From: Oidiodendron maius Zn
Taxonomy: Eukaryota; Ascomycota; Leotiomycetes; Myxotrichaceae
Assembly: GCA_000827325.1 (NCBI GenBank)
Contig: KN832882.1
Coordinates: 124,001 to 188,000 of the forward strand
Reading direction: 5' to 3'
Length of the DNA stretch: 64,000 nucleotides
This document shows positions 1-11,676 of this stretch, piece by piece. Below the pieces are notes generated by a model that saw nothing but the letters and a program-made list of their open reading frames with translations, did not search any database and had not been told where the DNA came from. How positions within the stretch are numbered: position 1 is the first letter of the stretch; every line of letters starts with the position of its first letter. The position numbers and the translations under genes were made by a program.

Positions 1-612
1 AAGATGTGGTCACTATAGCTTGCTACAGTCATTGTGAAATACCGAATTACAGCGGAAAATATAACTTCGATGAAAAGGCGCTTCTGATGGGATTTGGTCG
101 ACCGTCTTTGATTGCGAAGAAGGAGAAGAAATGCTACCTAAAGGGTAACTATATAAGTAGTACACTCATCGTCAAGATTGCTCTCCGACTATTTGACAAT
201 CGCCTATGGGATGTAGCTCTCTGACCGCCCTCGATTAGATGGTTGCTACGTGTCACATGGCATTGTAGAGTCGAAATACCTCGCTGATATCCAGAGATCA
301 TAAGTCTGGCGTATGAGCTCGATAAGGCCGAGTCCACCTCGACGGAGCGGCCGAAGTGTAACGTCCATCCCGCCTGGGGATGGGGGTGGGGATGGGCCTG
401 CTGACCGTACGTGTAGCCGACGTGACCATTCCCAGTCCAAGACTTTACCGCCCAAACGCAGTTAGTCGATTTGACAGCGCGCGCAAAGCCAGGTACATGA
501 GTGGGATGTTAGTGCTGACATATTTGTCAGGCACTGATCAAAGCAAAAGTCCTTACTGACCTATTCAGGAAAAGAGTGCTTCAACCTTCCAGTCTCGAGC
601 ATCAATATCCAA
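1..612. other. No supported gene
   Basis: Short overlapping open frames occur on both strands but none has a recognisable domain, a plausible splice structure or a consistent reading frame. A G-rich patch lies near 375-395. The stretch may hold the promoter of the regulator that starts near 613. Confidence 0.4.
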
Positions 613-2722
613 ATGGAGGCAATAATGATTGCTAACAAAGGTTTGATTGCTTCCTCTCGTCTTATGAGTGATGTGCCCGTTCCCTGGCGCTCGTATAATG
701 GTGCCTGGCTAATCACTGTTCCAGCAGCCAACCTTGAGATCGCCAATAATTCGGACCGCAGTTCCCAAGCAAAGGGTTCTCCACCACCGCCTCAAACATT
801 CGAATGGATCCAGCACGGTGATGCCAGCGCTCGTCGACGAGCTCGAGCTCATGTCACGCGCGGTGTTAGACGACATATAGTGGCCGAAGGTCAGAAGGCT
901 GCAGAGAAAGAGAAGGGGAATCGCAAAGGACACGAGAGCAGCAAAAAGGATATAAAACCGAACGAGGGTCTAGATTCTGACTTGGATAGCTCCATCTTGG
1001 AAATCTCAAGCATTCAGCCCTATGAGATTGCAGGCCGCTCTTATCGAGAACTGTCACTTCACCCAACACTGGGTTCTGGCCGCACAGACCCATTTGCGTG
1101 TCTGCCCATTGGTTCTGCTCCTAGAGCTCATGCATTGTTAGACCATTGTACGTATGATTTATCTTACGTATGATTTATCTCTAGGTAAGGGCTCTTGGTA
1201 TCTCTCGAGACGATTTCGAGGAAGAATTTGCCCATCGTATCACAGGCAAGATTACATAAGAGGTCTTGCAACTTTATTTAGCCTCCTTGCAAATACCATT
1301 TGGACAGTTGCAGCATACCCAAGAAACTCTTGGCTCTAACTTTTCTCTTCCCACATTCCAATACTAATCAATCTTCTGTAGTTCTCTCTGGTGTAGCGCC
1401 TCTTAGCTTTCAGCAAGATGCACGGGCCAATTTCAGTCATGTTACACTCTTGAGTTTTGAAGCCTCCGTCAGATCACCTCCAGCTCTCCATATAATCCTC
1501 TCTGCAGCCGCTAGTGATATCGCTGCACTCCATGGCAAGCAAGATTCCAGGGATGCGATCGTACATCGAGGTATAGCGTTGAGTGGAGCGAGGAAGCTTA
1601 TCAAACAAAGTAAAAACACCAAGATTAAGGATGAGATTATCACTGCCGTGACTATTCTGGCTGGAAATGAGGTAGGATGGAGCTCTTAGAGATATCGAGA
1701 TTTACTGCTGATGCGCAAGGATTAGATCATGTTTGGCGAGCCCCAGACGTTTAATGCTCACATGAATGGGCTAGCCACAATGCTAGAAATGCGAGGAGGT
1801 CTAGAGTCGCTCCAAGAGTCAAGGCCAGAACTGTACTCCCTTATTTCGTGGTGAGTTTCCATCCTGGTGCAAGTTGCAAATCTCCTGTTTACATGAAATC
1901 AGGTTTGATTACTCTGGTGCTTGCAACCTACTTTCGAAGCGGCGATTCACGCAGTCAGCTCTAGCTCCGCCACTTTCATCTTCTACAGTATCAAATACCT
2001 CCTCCTTACTACCCTCTTCATCTTTAATTTTGCCAGAACTACCACCCTCATTAGCATCTTCCTCCAACGTTCTTACACTCGATCAACACGGCGTGCCTCC
2101 CAAGATTCTCTCCTCACTTCCAAACCGCTACGACTTACGCCAATTTATTGGCTCTACCTTCTATAACCTCCAGGCCCTGACTCGATTACCACGAACCGAT
2201 CCATCCACCCCCGCTCTTTCTCAATCACAAGCCGCACCGCCTTCAGATATAGCAGAGATCACAACAATTGTTGATTCAGAACTCTATCGTTCCATCGCTA
2301 TGCCAGAGCAGGAAAGCAGCCGTAGCCGTAGACGGTACATTGTGCAGTCATACCAGATTCTTTTGCTACTATACTCTGCCTTCTTGGACCATTTTATCTC
2401 TCTTCCCCCTTCTGGCTTAGTCCAGGAGCTCTGTTCTCATATTGAGTCACTTTTGTTCAGCCAATCTCCGGCCTGTGGCGCCTGGGGTTCTGCTGTCACT
2501 TCCCTGTCCGAATTACTCCTGACCGGTGATGGAGTGGCAGAAAGTTTGAAAGCAGATATCGAGAGAGTAGTCAATAATTCGATGGTTTTGAAGTGGGATG
2601 AGTGGAAAGGGATTAACCATTTGCTGCTAGACTTCTTTGTGAATAGTGAATTGTGCCGGGGTCGTTTGCAAGGCTTGTGGAGAAGGCGATTGCGGATCGT
2701 TGATGAGGATAGTTTTATATAA
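613..2722 (+). CDS. Fungal_trans_2-type regulator, multi-exon
   Basis: This is probably a nuclear transcriptional regulator of the Fungal_trans_2 (DUF3468) group, here without a visible Zn2Cys6 cluster. The first exon has the N-terminal pattern of such proteins: FEWIQHG, then a basic ARRRARAHV stretch, then GSGRTDPFACLPI. Later exons carry the helical middle domain (PALHIILSAAASDIAAL) and an MLEMRGGLESL block. Two introns are clear: 1672-1725 and 1851-1902, the second splitting a Trp codon so that the frame continues into the last exon, which ends at 2722. The segment from about 1148 to 1380 holds one or two further introns that I could not place with confidence, and a 5' extension is possible. 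The family call is good; the exact 5' model is not. Confidence 0.65.
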
Positions 2723-4172
2723 GTGATAGTGATATTATGATTGGTATTGTACTAGAATAGACCTTGCATATTACTCAATTACGAGAACCGCATTCTGGTT
2801 ATTCTAGTATGCTCCAGAAATTACAATTGCCCTGCTTTTCAATACAAATTCAAGGTACCTTAATATAATATATGTGCAGAATAACGTCCATTGCTATCAG
2901 GCTGGTAAGCAATTCAATTCGATGGCGGATTGACAAAATTGAGATTCAATCAGTCAATTCAACCAATTCAACTGAGTTCTTCATTATGTAATCAATAAAT
3001 TCAAGTACAGTAGCTAGTTGATTGGCAAAATTGAATTGACCGCCTCTTCTTTATATGTAATAATATAAAGAGAGGGGTTTTTTGGGAAAGAAAGGGGGGG
3101 GCTGAAAGAATACGATTGGACTTGCATGGCTTCAGCAGGCTTTTGAGCGGTATACTAAGCCTTCTCGTATAACTTAAAACGGTTTCTTATCGTCGATAGG
3201 CACTCAAATCATGTAAATATGGCATTCGTTAATTGGGTTGATTAACATGGCATAATCTTATTGATTTTACCCCACACACAACTGACTGATTACAGCCACT
3301 AGATGTCAGACTCTTCCAGCCACTGTCCACCAATTACTCTTGGGAGCTTGATCAAATGATGAATAAATCAGCAGGGCACGTTGGGATGACTAAAGGCATC
3401 TTTTAGCTAAGGCGAAAAAAACTAAACCAACCATATCAAAACGGTGGAAGCCACCTATTAAAGCAAAGACACCTGCAAAGGCAGAAGTGGGATGTAGGTG
3501 GTGGTGCCACTTGAGGAGGTTATCGCATTGGAGGTAGTCTCGAAAACGAAAAGTCGGACAATTAATTGCTACAACGATTTAAATAGAAAGTCTAAATTGT
3601 AAGATTTCAAGAGCTTAATTAACTGTATCTGCAAGCCCAGTATTATTATGAATGGATGTGTAGTTATTTAATAATTTATTTTCGAAGTTGAGGTTATGCT
3701 GGAAAAATCCCGTGTTTTGATGCAGTTTAAGAGCTTAAAGGATGTCTGTATTCAGAGTACCACCAAGCAGATGCATCCGCAAAAGTCTTCTTCTGGCTAG
3801 GTGTATAATACCAGGCAGGTAGAGCCATCTCTTAAGCGTTTGCAATACCAATTCGAGGCCGCTTAGCCACTGGAACAGCTGGAAAAGACATAACTAAGGA
3901 AAAGAAAGGCCTCTTTTAATCCGGGATTTCTGGATTAACCGAATCTAGATTAGAAAGCTTACTGTATTCCCTACGGTGGGACAGATGTGGGGGCACTGTC
4001 CAAACTTACAGCCAATACTTCCCCAGGTAGGTGACGTCTTCCCCAGGCAGGTTATACTAAAAATCAGGACAATTAAATAAATCTTCAGTATTCTAACATG
4101 CAGCTTGACCCGGCCTAAGATAACCCTCAAGACAGGTCTGGTAAATACGTTGCCCGTACTGGTAATAAGCCG
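2723..4172. other. AT-rich intergenic stretch
   Basis: There is no supported gene. The segment near 2905-3060 contains AATTGA/TCAATT-rich, partly self-complementary sequence resembling a decayed repeat. Near 4019-4060 a CTTCCCCAGG(T/C)AGG motif occurs twice in tandem. The rest is AT-rich and looks like repeat debris. Confidence 0.4.
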
Positions 4173-4940
4173 TTAGCCCTTCACTCTATCTATATCCTCT
4201 TCTGGCTCATAACAAAATGTAGAAACATCAAATAGCAACGGGTCAGAATGGTCTGGTCGCGGCCACCCCTCTATCTCTGCGAAATATATTGGGACGGGAT
4301 ATATATCCTCAGACTTGCCTCGGAGCTTCTCCATCTCCTGCTTCATCACCAAACACTCGAGCTGTACCCTCTTATAGGACTGCATCAGTTCATTGTGCCG
4401 CTCCTGAAGATCTATTAATTTCTCCTCTGTCTCCTTCATACGTTTCTCTTTCCTGTCGCGGAACGCCTTCTGAGACGCTCGATTCTGAGCCCGTCGACGC
4501 TGGGGTAACTGTCAGCTATCTTTGCTGTAGTAGTGACATCTGTTACATACCGAGTTAACGTGAGCTGGATTGGCCTTGTCGCTTATGTTATACTTCCTTT
4601 GACAGTCCTGCAACCCATAAAGGTCTTCAATATCCAACTCAGCTGGTAACAATCCTACCGGCACTAATGCCATTGCTGCTGCTGATACCGGGTCTGGCAC
4701 GGGATACGAATGCTGTATATATCCATTTGCACTCTCGTCATATATACTTTCATAATTCTAGTGAAGGTATTAACAAAACTCTGCGCCAACTCCAAGAGCT
4801 TCGTTGGATCTTACGTGTGAAATCAGAACCGAGCCTTCTGAAGATATGCTTGATATCCCATCATCCTCACCCTCACTGATACTTGTCGGACTCAAATATA
4901 GCTGGCTATTACCGGACCCACCGTTGTATCCTGCCATCAT
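4173..4940 (-). CDS. Yap-like bZIP transcription factor (219 aa)
   Basis: Three exons join in frame: 4940-4815, 4757-4551 and 4499-4173. They are separated by introns of 57 bp (gtaag...ctag) and 51 bp (gtatg...ccag). The exon 2/3 junction rebuilds a bZIP basic region, RRRAQNRASQKAFRDRK, with the N-x-x-S/A-Q-x-A-F-R pattern of fungal Yap/Pap1-type factors. A leucine-zipper-like coiled coil follows (EEKLIDLQERHNELMQ...). The N-terminal third is acidic and Ser-rich. A nuclear DNA-binding regulator is expected; Yap-like fungal factors often act in stress response or secondary metabolism, and the target here is unknown. The start is the first of two consecutive ATG codons. The gene is easily missed because no single frame contains the domain. 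Confidence 0.85.
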
Positions 4941-5817
4941 GTTGGATAGATGCTGAGACCGATAATCAAGATTTTCTCCAATAGTGGCCCCCTGAATGCC
5001 GATATGCTTTGGGCTGGAGTATTTCGGCTGTTGTATATTTTCCCTACAAAGGCATTAGCAGTTGAAATTATTCTCCCTTTTATAGCTCTGAGGGAGATGG
5101 TAGTAGTTTGGCTTCAGGGACCGGACCAAAGAGGTGTATCGGGTGGCAGAAGGCTGTGGGAGAATCCATGCACACCCAAACTTTGTTGCTTACTATCCTG
5201 CCGGGTCGACGATAGCAAGGCTAGGACTTCTCTGGAAGTTCACAAATCGTGACGTTGCTCGTGCCATTGCCATGCACTTTGAATTATTGTCCCCCCCACC
5301 CTCTCTGGGGGCGGGAAGGGCGGTGGCGAATAGGTAGCCTTAGCCCACGTGGACCTGTCGCAACAGGAGAACTTTGAACGGAGTAGAGCCGAGAGCAAGG
5401 GGCATGAATTACCGACTTAAGTAAGTTACCGACTTAAGTAATTAAGGCCATTGTCAGGTAAGTTAAATTAACCTTACGAGTTTCGTTATTCACACTATTG
5501 ACTAATCCTCCTTATCCCCTGTTGAGTAACGTGTGCTATAATAGGCTTACTAACCACGTCAGCTCTGCATCTAGGGACCTGTCGGTGCCGTAATGACGCG
5601 AGCAGCTGTCCATACAAAGGCTGCCTGGCCCCTCGACTGGGGATAACCAGAATCCTAATTCTTCTGAACTTGAGCCCAACCACTCATCAGCTCTAAAACA
5701 CCTTCAATGAAAATATTTTCACTCTGACGATAACCGCCATCAGCGGTACAATATCACCACGGCGACGCTACAGCCTCGAGAGACTTTTTGTCCCTCGGGC
5801 CATCCACCTCACCAAAC
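4941..5817. other. No supported gene
   Basis: Open frames here lack domains. A short direct repeat of TTACCGACTTAAGTAA type lies at about 5409-5440. The stretch probably contains the bZIP promoter on its left side. Confidence 0.35.
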
Positions 5818-6197
5818 ATGACCCTTTGTATATCCGAACGGCTTGCAAGTGTAAGCCGTCTGTACTAGGGGGAAAGATAATGGTCGTCACCCAGCAATAC
5901 TACCTCGCCCACACCGCCCGGGACAAGCTCTCTACGGCCGCCTCCCGGCCTGATCACGACCTGTGCCTGTTCGTCGGCCACGCAAACCTCCTCGACTCTC
6001 TCCTTGTCGGGCTGGCACAGGCCATTCAAGGACAAGAGAGGGGGTTGGACGAAAGTGCCCGCAGAACCCCTACATACACGGAACAGACACACATCCAGTT
6101 AGCAGACACTGTCATCGAAGATGCTGAAGAAGATTGGCGAGCAGAAGATGCCGACTCCTCCCACTCCTCTGGTTTTCCTGACTCTGACAGCGAATAA
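5818..6197 (+). pseudogene. Conserved fungal hypothetical, probably frameshifted
   Basis: The frame from about 5826 contains MVVTQQYYLAHTARDKL and LFVGHANLLDSLLVGLAQA, followed by an acidic Ser/Asp/Glu-rich tail. I recognise this as a recurrent fungal hypothetical protein of unknown function, a small helical N-terminus with an acidic low-complexity C-terminus. The likely start ATG at 5818 is in a different frame (MTLCISER...) that hits a stop after about 16 codons, so one or two bases must be lost or gained near 5840-5850 to reach the main frame. After the stop at 6197 the downstream sequence still has acidic coding flavour with stops in all frames. I infer a decaying copy. Confidence 0.5.
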
Positions 6198-6961
6198 TTT
6201 TCAGACGAAGAGATGGAAGAGGCCGAAACACATCTGTCCGCCGCCCCCTTGCTCACGCTTCTATTGTCTTCTGCAAAGAAGTAGAAGAGTTTGACGATGG
6301 CCGCGTGGACTACGAGGACGACGACAAACCCACCAGGCATCTCTCACAATCCCCGCGGCGTATTCACACCACAGCTCGAGCACTAGTCATGCGAGTCCTC
6401 CGATAATCTGATCTCGCTCTCGCCACCGCACGCTGCTCTCCTCATTCAACGAGAAACAGCAGTATCAGATCATCATCTCTAGCTTCTCCCAGGAATCTCC
6501 GTCCTCGTCGATGACGTCCGCCGAGCATGAAGAAGACTGCCACGACCAAGATTTATTTCTACCGCTGAGTGTGGCCACAGGCTTGATCAGCTCTATAAGC
6601 GCGAATTGAACGTATTTGACCTCCAGGTGGACTGTGAACACCTGCAGGGGGCGTGTATACTGGAGGCTAATACTGCTACAGCCTCCTTGTTCTCTGCAGG
6701 TTTGATTTTGAAGTCGAATAATTAGTGATTAAGAGTATTTCAACTAGCATTTAGGGTGCATCTCATAGATTTATAGAGTCGTATCATTTACTCTCATACT
6801 GTAGTTCGACCGGAGAGTGATGATCGACTGATCCCGCAATTATTCCTCAGGAGCATAAAAGACGAGACCTCTTACATCGTTCTGTTCTCTCCTTTTGTTC
6901 TTCTTTAGGTTAGAATAGTCGATAGAAGCAATCTACAAGCACTATCCCATTGTGCAGTTGT
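6198..6961. other. Decayed coding-like sequence, then AT-rich spacer
   Basis: From 6198 to about 6560 the composition resembles the preceding hypothetical gene (acidic, GC-richer) but no long frame survives. The remainder to 6961 shows nothing recognisable. Confidence 0.35.
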
Positions 6962-7072
6962 ATGTGCCATCACAGAGAGATGGACAAGAAATGCGAGAAG
7001 TGCGAGAAGTGCGAGAAATGCGAGAAATGCGAGAAATGCGAGAAGTGCGATGCTAACCCTCTTAGCCTCTAA
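6962..7072 (+). repeat. 9-bp minisatellite encoding Cys-Glu-Lys repeats
   Basis: TGCGAGAAG/TGCGAGAAA is repeated in tandem about six to seven times between 6991 and 7050. It lies in an ATG-initiated 36-codon frame (6962-7072) read as MCHHREMDKK followed by (CEK)n and CDANPLSL. A unit length divisible by three keeps all frames open. Whether it is translated is unknown; it could equally be neutral expansion inside transposon debris. Confidence 0.6.
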
Positions 7073-7105
7073 TTCCCCCGTAGTTGAGCCATTAGCTCTT
7101 GATTG

Positions 7106-7393
7106 TTAGACCTCTGCTCCCGATATAATTTTAATGTTTTCAAAAGCTGTAATTGCTTCAAATATTGAGACTTGAGCTACAGAATCCTGAATCCCCTTTT
7201 CTTTATCCGAGTGATGAAACGGAAAAGTCGAAATAAGCTCGGGACAGACATGACTGAGTTTCGGAGCTGCTTGCTCACAGGGAGCATTAGCTAGCGTCGG
7301 GTTGTCGGCCGACGCTAAAGAGGTACGAGTGCGGCAAAGCTTGGCCCCCATACTGTAGAGAGCACTGATGGCCCCTTTTGCTGCGATCATCAA
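7106..7393 (-). pseudogene. Possible transposase C-terminal remnant
   Basis: The minus-strand frame contains SVAQVSIFEAITAFENIKI. This resembles the minus-strand sequence at 27.4-27.6 kb (EVAKVSVSKTISALNTLKL), which lies beside a transposon-like terminal repeat. Both match the general look of the C-terminal tails of fungal HTH/CENP-B-type DDE transposases. No catalytic region is seen here. The similarity is short, so the call is tentative. Confidence 0.35.
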
Positions 7394-7983
7394 CGCTAGG
7401 TTCTAGTGTTAGCTGGGCCGACGTTAGCAACATGGTCATGATGATTCGAGTGCAGAGGTCGCTGCAAAAAAGTTCTGACAGGCAGGGGTGCATTACGCGT
7501 TTCGTCTAATCGTCACCCAGCAACCAGAGTCACTGTAAGACTCTTGGTCTGTAGCGATCATTAACAGACTCTATCCGTGCACTGTAAACGTTGCTCTGCT
7601 AGACCCTAGTTGATAACGCTTGCCGTCAGGACTTTTTGTGGTGACTGTACGGAAAAGACCTAAAGTTCGACAATTCGGGTCTTGCTCACTGTTTTAACCA
7701 GATGTGTCATCACATACGTGACTAAGAACTGGTCCAGGAAATTAGTCCTAGCACTCTCGAATTCCTCAACATCACGGTAAATGCGACCTTGTCACCATTG
7801 ATGTTACCCAGGATAGCTTTGTTGAGATTAGTTCTTTTGATCCGCTTCATCTTCAAATTGCACTACTTCAGTTCAACCTAGAGCGATCCAGCTTCGCACG
7901 GGGACGCGTGCAACCAGCCAATTGTACCAATCTCTATATCCCACCTCACCTCACCTCACCTCACCTCACCTCACACTTTTACA
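7394..7983. other. Spacer with a pentanucleotide microsatellite
   Basis: No gene is visible. At 7942-7975 CACCT is repeated about six times, ending 8-10 bases before the ATG at 7984. Pyrimidine-rich tracts are common just upstream of fungal start sites, so the repeat may sit in the 5' leader or core promoter of the next gene. Confidence 0.6.
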
Positions 7984-8539
7984 ATGCCCTCAAATCTAGA
8001 CCTAACAACTGAAGCCTTTTTTTACCTCCTGGACTGCGAACTTAAAAACTATTCTGATGACTACATCCCAATGCACAAGAGTAAGGTATCCCGTGTCACG
8101 AAATGTTGTGAGGTGCTAGTTCTAGACCGCACCACCATAGGAAAGAACGCTCGCAAAAGACGGGCACATGATATCTTAAATGACCTCTGGGCCATTCTTC
8201 CAGAGGTATTCGTTCTATGCGCGTCAACCCATATTCGTCTGGCATATTGGGTCTTTGAAAGCAACTGACTATCTTACCAAGATCAAAGGATGGTGGGCGA
8301 GCGTCCACCATCCCACGGCATACAAGTGGTGCCCAGTCGGGTGGGAAAGTGCAGCAACAGTCCAACGTTCGCAGCATAAATCTGGCTGGATCTACCTCCG
8401 TAAGAGGAAGGACAAGAAGTTGTACTTTCGATTTGATTGGCCAGTTCTAAAGGCGGGAGCCTCGGCGGAAATTTGCGGCAGGGGATATGGAAGAAGGACG
8501 ACTATTGTAGACTTCTTCCAGTCGACCGCCCCACGCTAA
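7984..8539 (+). CDS. Unknown protein in two frames
   Basis: Two overlapping plus-strand frames look like parts of one protein. The first (7984 to about 8215) reads MPSNLDLTTEAFFYLL...RRAHDILNDLWAILPE. The second (about 8270-8539) reads KATDYLTKIKGWW...KKLYFRFDWPVLK...GYGRRTTIVDFF. A gtattc donor at 8203 and an acceptor near 8266 exist but do not keep the frame, so the join is either a different intron or a frameshift. I recognise no family. The composition (aromatic, basic, about 180 residues) is coding-like. It may be a damaged gene. Confidence 0.45.
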
Positions 8540-9539
8540 CTTATGCCTCTGCCTGAATCATCAATGGGCGTATGGAGGTACAGGACCAAAGCTGTTATAC
8601 CGCCTTTATTCTGCCCCCCACATTGCCATTTCCAGGTAAAGGCAAGGTTGCCCATGCAGGTATGTTATGTCATATTCCTTCGACCGTGGAGAACTGCCCA
8701 CGCTATCAAGGGTAAATGACCGAATAAAACGCCTTATTTGACAGGTCACTTACTTTCGATTCACTGAATAAGGGTAAGCTACACATAATTTTGTGCAGTT
8801 AGAGCAAAAGGCAAATCAGAGTCGGGCGTTCGCATGATCCCTACTAGCGTGGATAGTTCGCTACAGCCGAGGGGATACGCCAACGCTTGAGTAAAGCCGT
8901 AAGACAGACGGTGGCAGCTGCCTAGCCAAAAATTAGCAACCGGCTCCATGAACACGTAGAGTGCAGGTCGAATGCGGTGCTATTCTTCACTAAAGAGAGA
9001 AGAGGGGAGTTCGAATACAGAGTGCGAGGTTTGAATATCTAGGCTCTCCCCAGCGTAGTTCGTATTAGCAATGCACTACAACAGCCATACTCAATCAAAG
9101 ATCACACCCTTAGCCAATATGATAGTAAAGGCTTGGGGGCACCCACTGACAAAGCCAGATTGATCCGCATCGTTCGGCGCCGGAACATCATCATACGGAA
9201 ACGCATACTCCCTTCTACCAACGTTGGCAATATGAACCAGCTTATACAGTACGTGGATGGTCGGGTTTCAAAACAAAAGTTAAATTACCAAATGTTCTAC
9301 TCATCAATGTCAACAGCGCAATTAAGTTAAAAATAAAGTAGATTAGCTATACAATTAGCTTCTTATCTGCTATATGGCACACTCGGAAGAAACCAAGTGA
9401 TCTTTTGGTAGATTTGCCCTTTGTGAGATGAGATGGCTTAAAGTGTAATGCATTCTTATGTAGGATTCTTTAAATTGTAGGCCTTAGAACTACCAAAGCT
9501 AGTAACTTAACCAAATCTTAACAAAGCAGTACCCTAGAC
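8540..9539. other. No supported gene
   Basis: Only short frames without domain content; AT content rises towards 9300-9540. Nothing recognisable. Confidence 0.4.
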
Positions 9540-10646
9540 CTAATTCAGTGGTAAGATTTCGATTTGAGGGCCCGCCGGTACAACAGTCTGCTTCAAAGTA
9601 TAGGTGTAACCCGCTTTGATGGGCGTAAAGTGCGTTGTACTGTGAAAAGCTCCTCCGTTTGTTGCTTCACTTGTGTCCCAGTAAAGATTCCTAAGCCACC
9701 CGTGTAATCTTGGATAGTCATACCGAATCATCTTCAGATTGCACTTGAATAGAGTGTAATACGCCACATCAAAGCGAACGATTGTAGGGAACAGCCTGAT
9801 GTCGGCCTCGGTAATACGATCACCGAACAAATAGGGCGTCTTATTGGCAGCCAGATGTGACTCTAGGCGGTCGAGCGATTCGAACAGCCTATATATATTG
9901 GTGTCGTATGCCTCTTGAGTAGATGCAAAGCCGCACTTATAGACTCCGTTGTTGACAGTGTCATACACCCATTCGTTCATGGTTTCGATGTCTCTTAATC
10001 TATCTATAGGAAGAAGTGGCTTAGAGATTTCTCGTAAGGATGGATCAATGAAGGCATCGAAAGCAGTGTAGAACATGCGGATGATCTCCGAGGACTCGTT
10101 GTTGACGATTGTCTCACGCTTGCGGTCCCATAGAGCGGGGACCGTGAAGCGACCTGCATAAGTTGGGTCGGCCTTATGGTACAGTTGGGAGTGCTTCGTA
10201 AAGCCATAGAGGGGATCGCATGGCTCGGAGCCTTCCGAACCATCATAAATCCTGGCGTCTGTTTAGAGGCAAAGAATTAAGAAATTTGGGAAAATTGTGA
10301 AGCCAACTCACCAGCCCTCAGGTGTGAGCACATATCCCATCACCACTACTTGGATGACATCTTCCAGCCCTTTAAGCTTGTGCACAATATTGGTGCGGTG
10401 TGCCCTACTCAGTTAGCCACATTCGAGTGGATGGTAGGCGTTGTATAGGAGGCTATCTCACCAGGGACATCCCAAGTTCAGATACAGTACATATCTTCCG
10501 CTTTCCGCTGGAAATTCTGCCTCCGGATCTGCGCTCACCCAGTTACGGAATTGGCTTGCCTTCCTCTGGTAGTGACCATAACTTTCTGCCGCCTTGAATA
10601 CCACTTCTGTCACGTCCTTGCTTTCGGCTTCTGTCTTACTTTCCAT
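9540..10646 (-). CDS. Glutathionyl-hydroquinone reductase (ECM4-like GST), 329 aa
   Basis: Exons 10646-10462, 10404-10312 and 10251-9540 join in frame through introns of 57 and 60 bp. Both junctions fall within Trp codons (phase 2). The product is a Xi/Omega-like glutathione S-transferase of the ECM4/GTO/YqjG group, which reduces glutathionyl-hydroquinones in the cytosol. Evidence: an RYVLYLNLGCPWAHRT segment at the exon 1/2 junction with the catalytic Cys of the CPWA motif. Further on come YTAFDAFIDP and an all-alpha C-terminal domain with LAANKTPYLFGDRITEADI and PRLHGWLRNLYW. Length matches the family (about 320-370 aa). The gene appears intact and stands alone. Confidence 0.9.
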
Positions 10647-10844
10647 GCTTCTTCAACAAGTTCTGCCAGTAGTATAGGTGGCAAAGTATCAACCAGTAGA
10701 CTGAGGTTCAATTGAGTGGAATTCTATCACCTCAAAGGCAGGGAGCGAATGATCCTCAACCGGTGAGAGCGATTGACATGCGCGATCGCGGCTTAGAACT
10801 TATACTACTTAAAACATCTCCTCACCTTTAATAGGTGGTTCGTA

Positions 10845-11359
10845 TTACAAACACACCACAGATGCTGACATAATCGACACGCCACGCATAACTTATCATT
10901 TTCGGCCAACTGTGGTGTGTCTATTAGCCATCCCGTTACTTTCAGTGCATATTAGTGGCAATGCACTAAATCTCTAGTGAGCGTACACTATAAACTTAGT
11001 AATAATATACTATTAGCTTTATAATGTTACATTATAATCTTAACAATAATCTCCATTAATCTTAGCTATATTGCACTCTAATCTTAGTACTAATATACAC
11101 TAATCTTCATTATAATATATTGTAATAAATACTAACATTTCTAGTTCGTGATTAGGTAGATAAGTAGATATAATTAAGCATAGGTATAGAGTGCATAGCA
11201 GTAGGCCCTATAAATTTAGCGACTATCCTCTGTAAATTTATTGAGCATAGCCTAACTTAAAACTAACCAAATAACTAATAAACACACCACATTTGGCCAA
11301 AAAGGGTAAATGATATGCGTAGTGTGTCTGTTATGTCAGCATCTGTGGTGTGTTTGTAA
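10845..11359. mobile_element. MITE-like element with ~80-bp terminal inverted repeats
   Basis: The left end (about 10845-10926) begins TTACAAACACACCACAGATG. The right end (about 11277-11359) is its near reverse complement, ending in ...TGGTGTGTTTGTAA. The ~350-bp interior is very AT-rich, with TAATCTTA-type low-complexity runs and no coding capacity. A third, solo copy of the outer end lies at about 11389-11420. A target-site duplication could not be fixed: the flanks are TTA on the left and TAA on the right. It is interpreted as a non-autonomous DNA transposon. Confidence 0.75.
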
Positions 11360-11676
11360 CTGTTTGTAACTTAACACGAGCCCCTAAGTTATGTTGTCAG
11401 CATCCGTAGTGTGTTTGTAACACGAGTCGCTTATCAAGTAACTTACGTTACGTACTCCCGTACATTAGGCAATCTTTCCAGCCTACAACGCACATCTCTG
11501 CCACTGCCTTTGCCACCACACTTCATGCCTCCGGTATTTCCGCACGGACGCCACAAGTCTGCCAGTCTACCCACATGTACTTCAGCCAGAAAACGATAAA
11601 ACTAAGCCAGTTTCCTAACACCGAGCAGCCCACCTTTTACAGCATACAATTTTAATACCCTTTCGTCAAAGGCATC

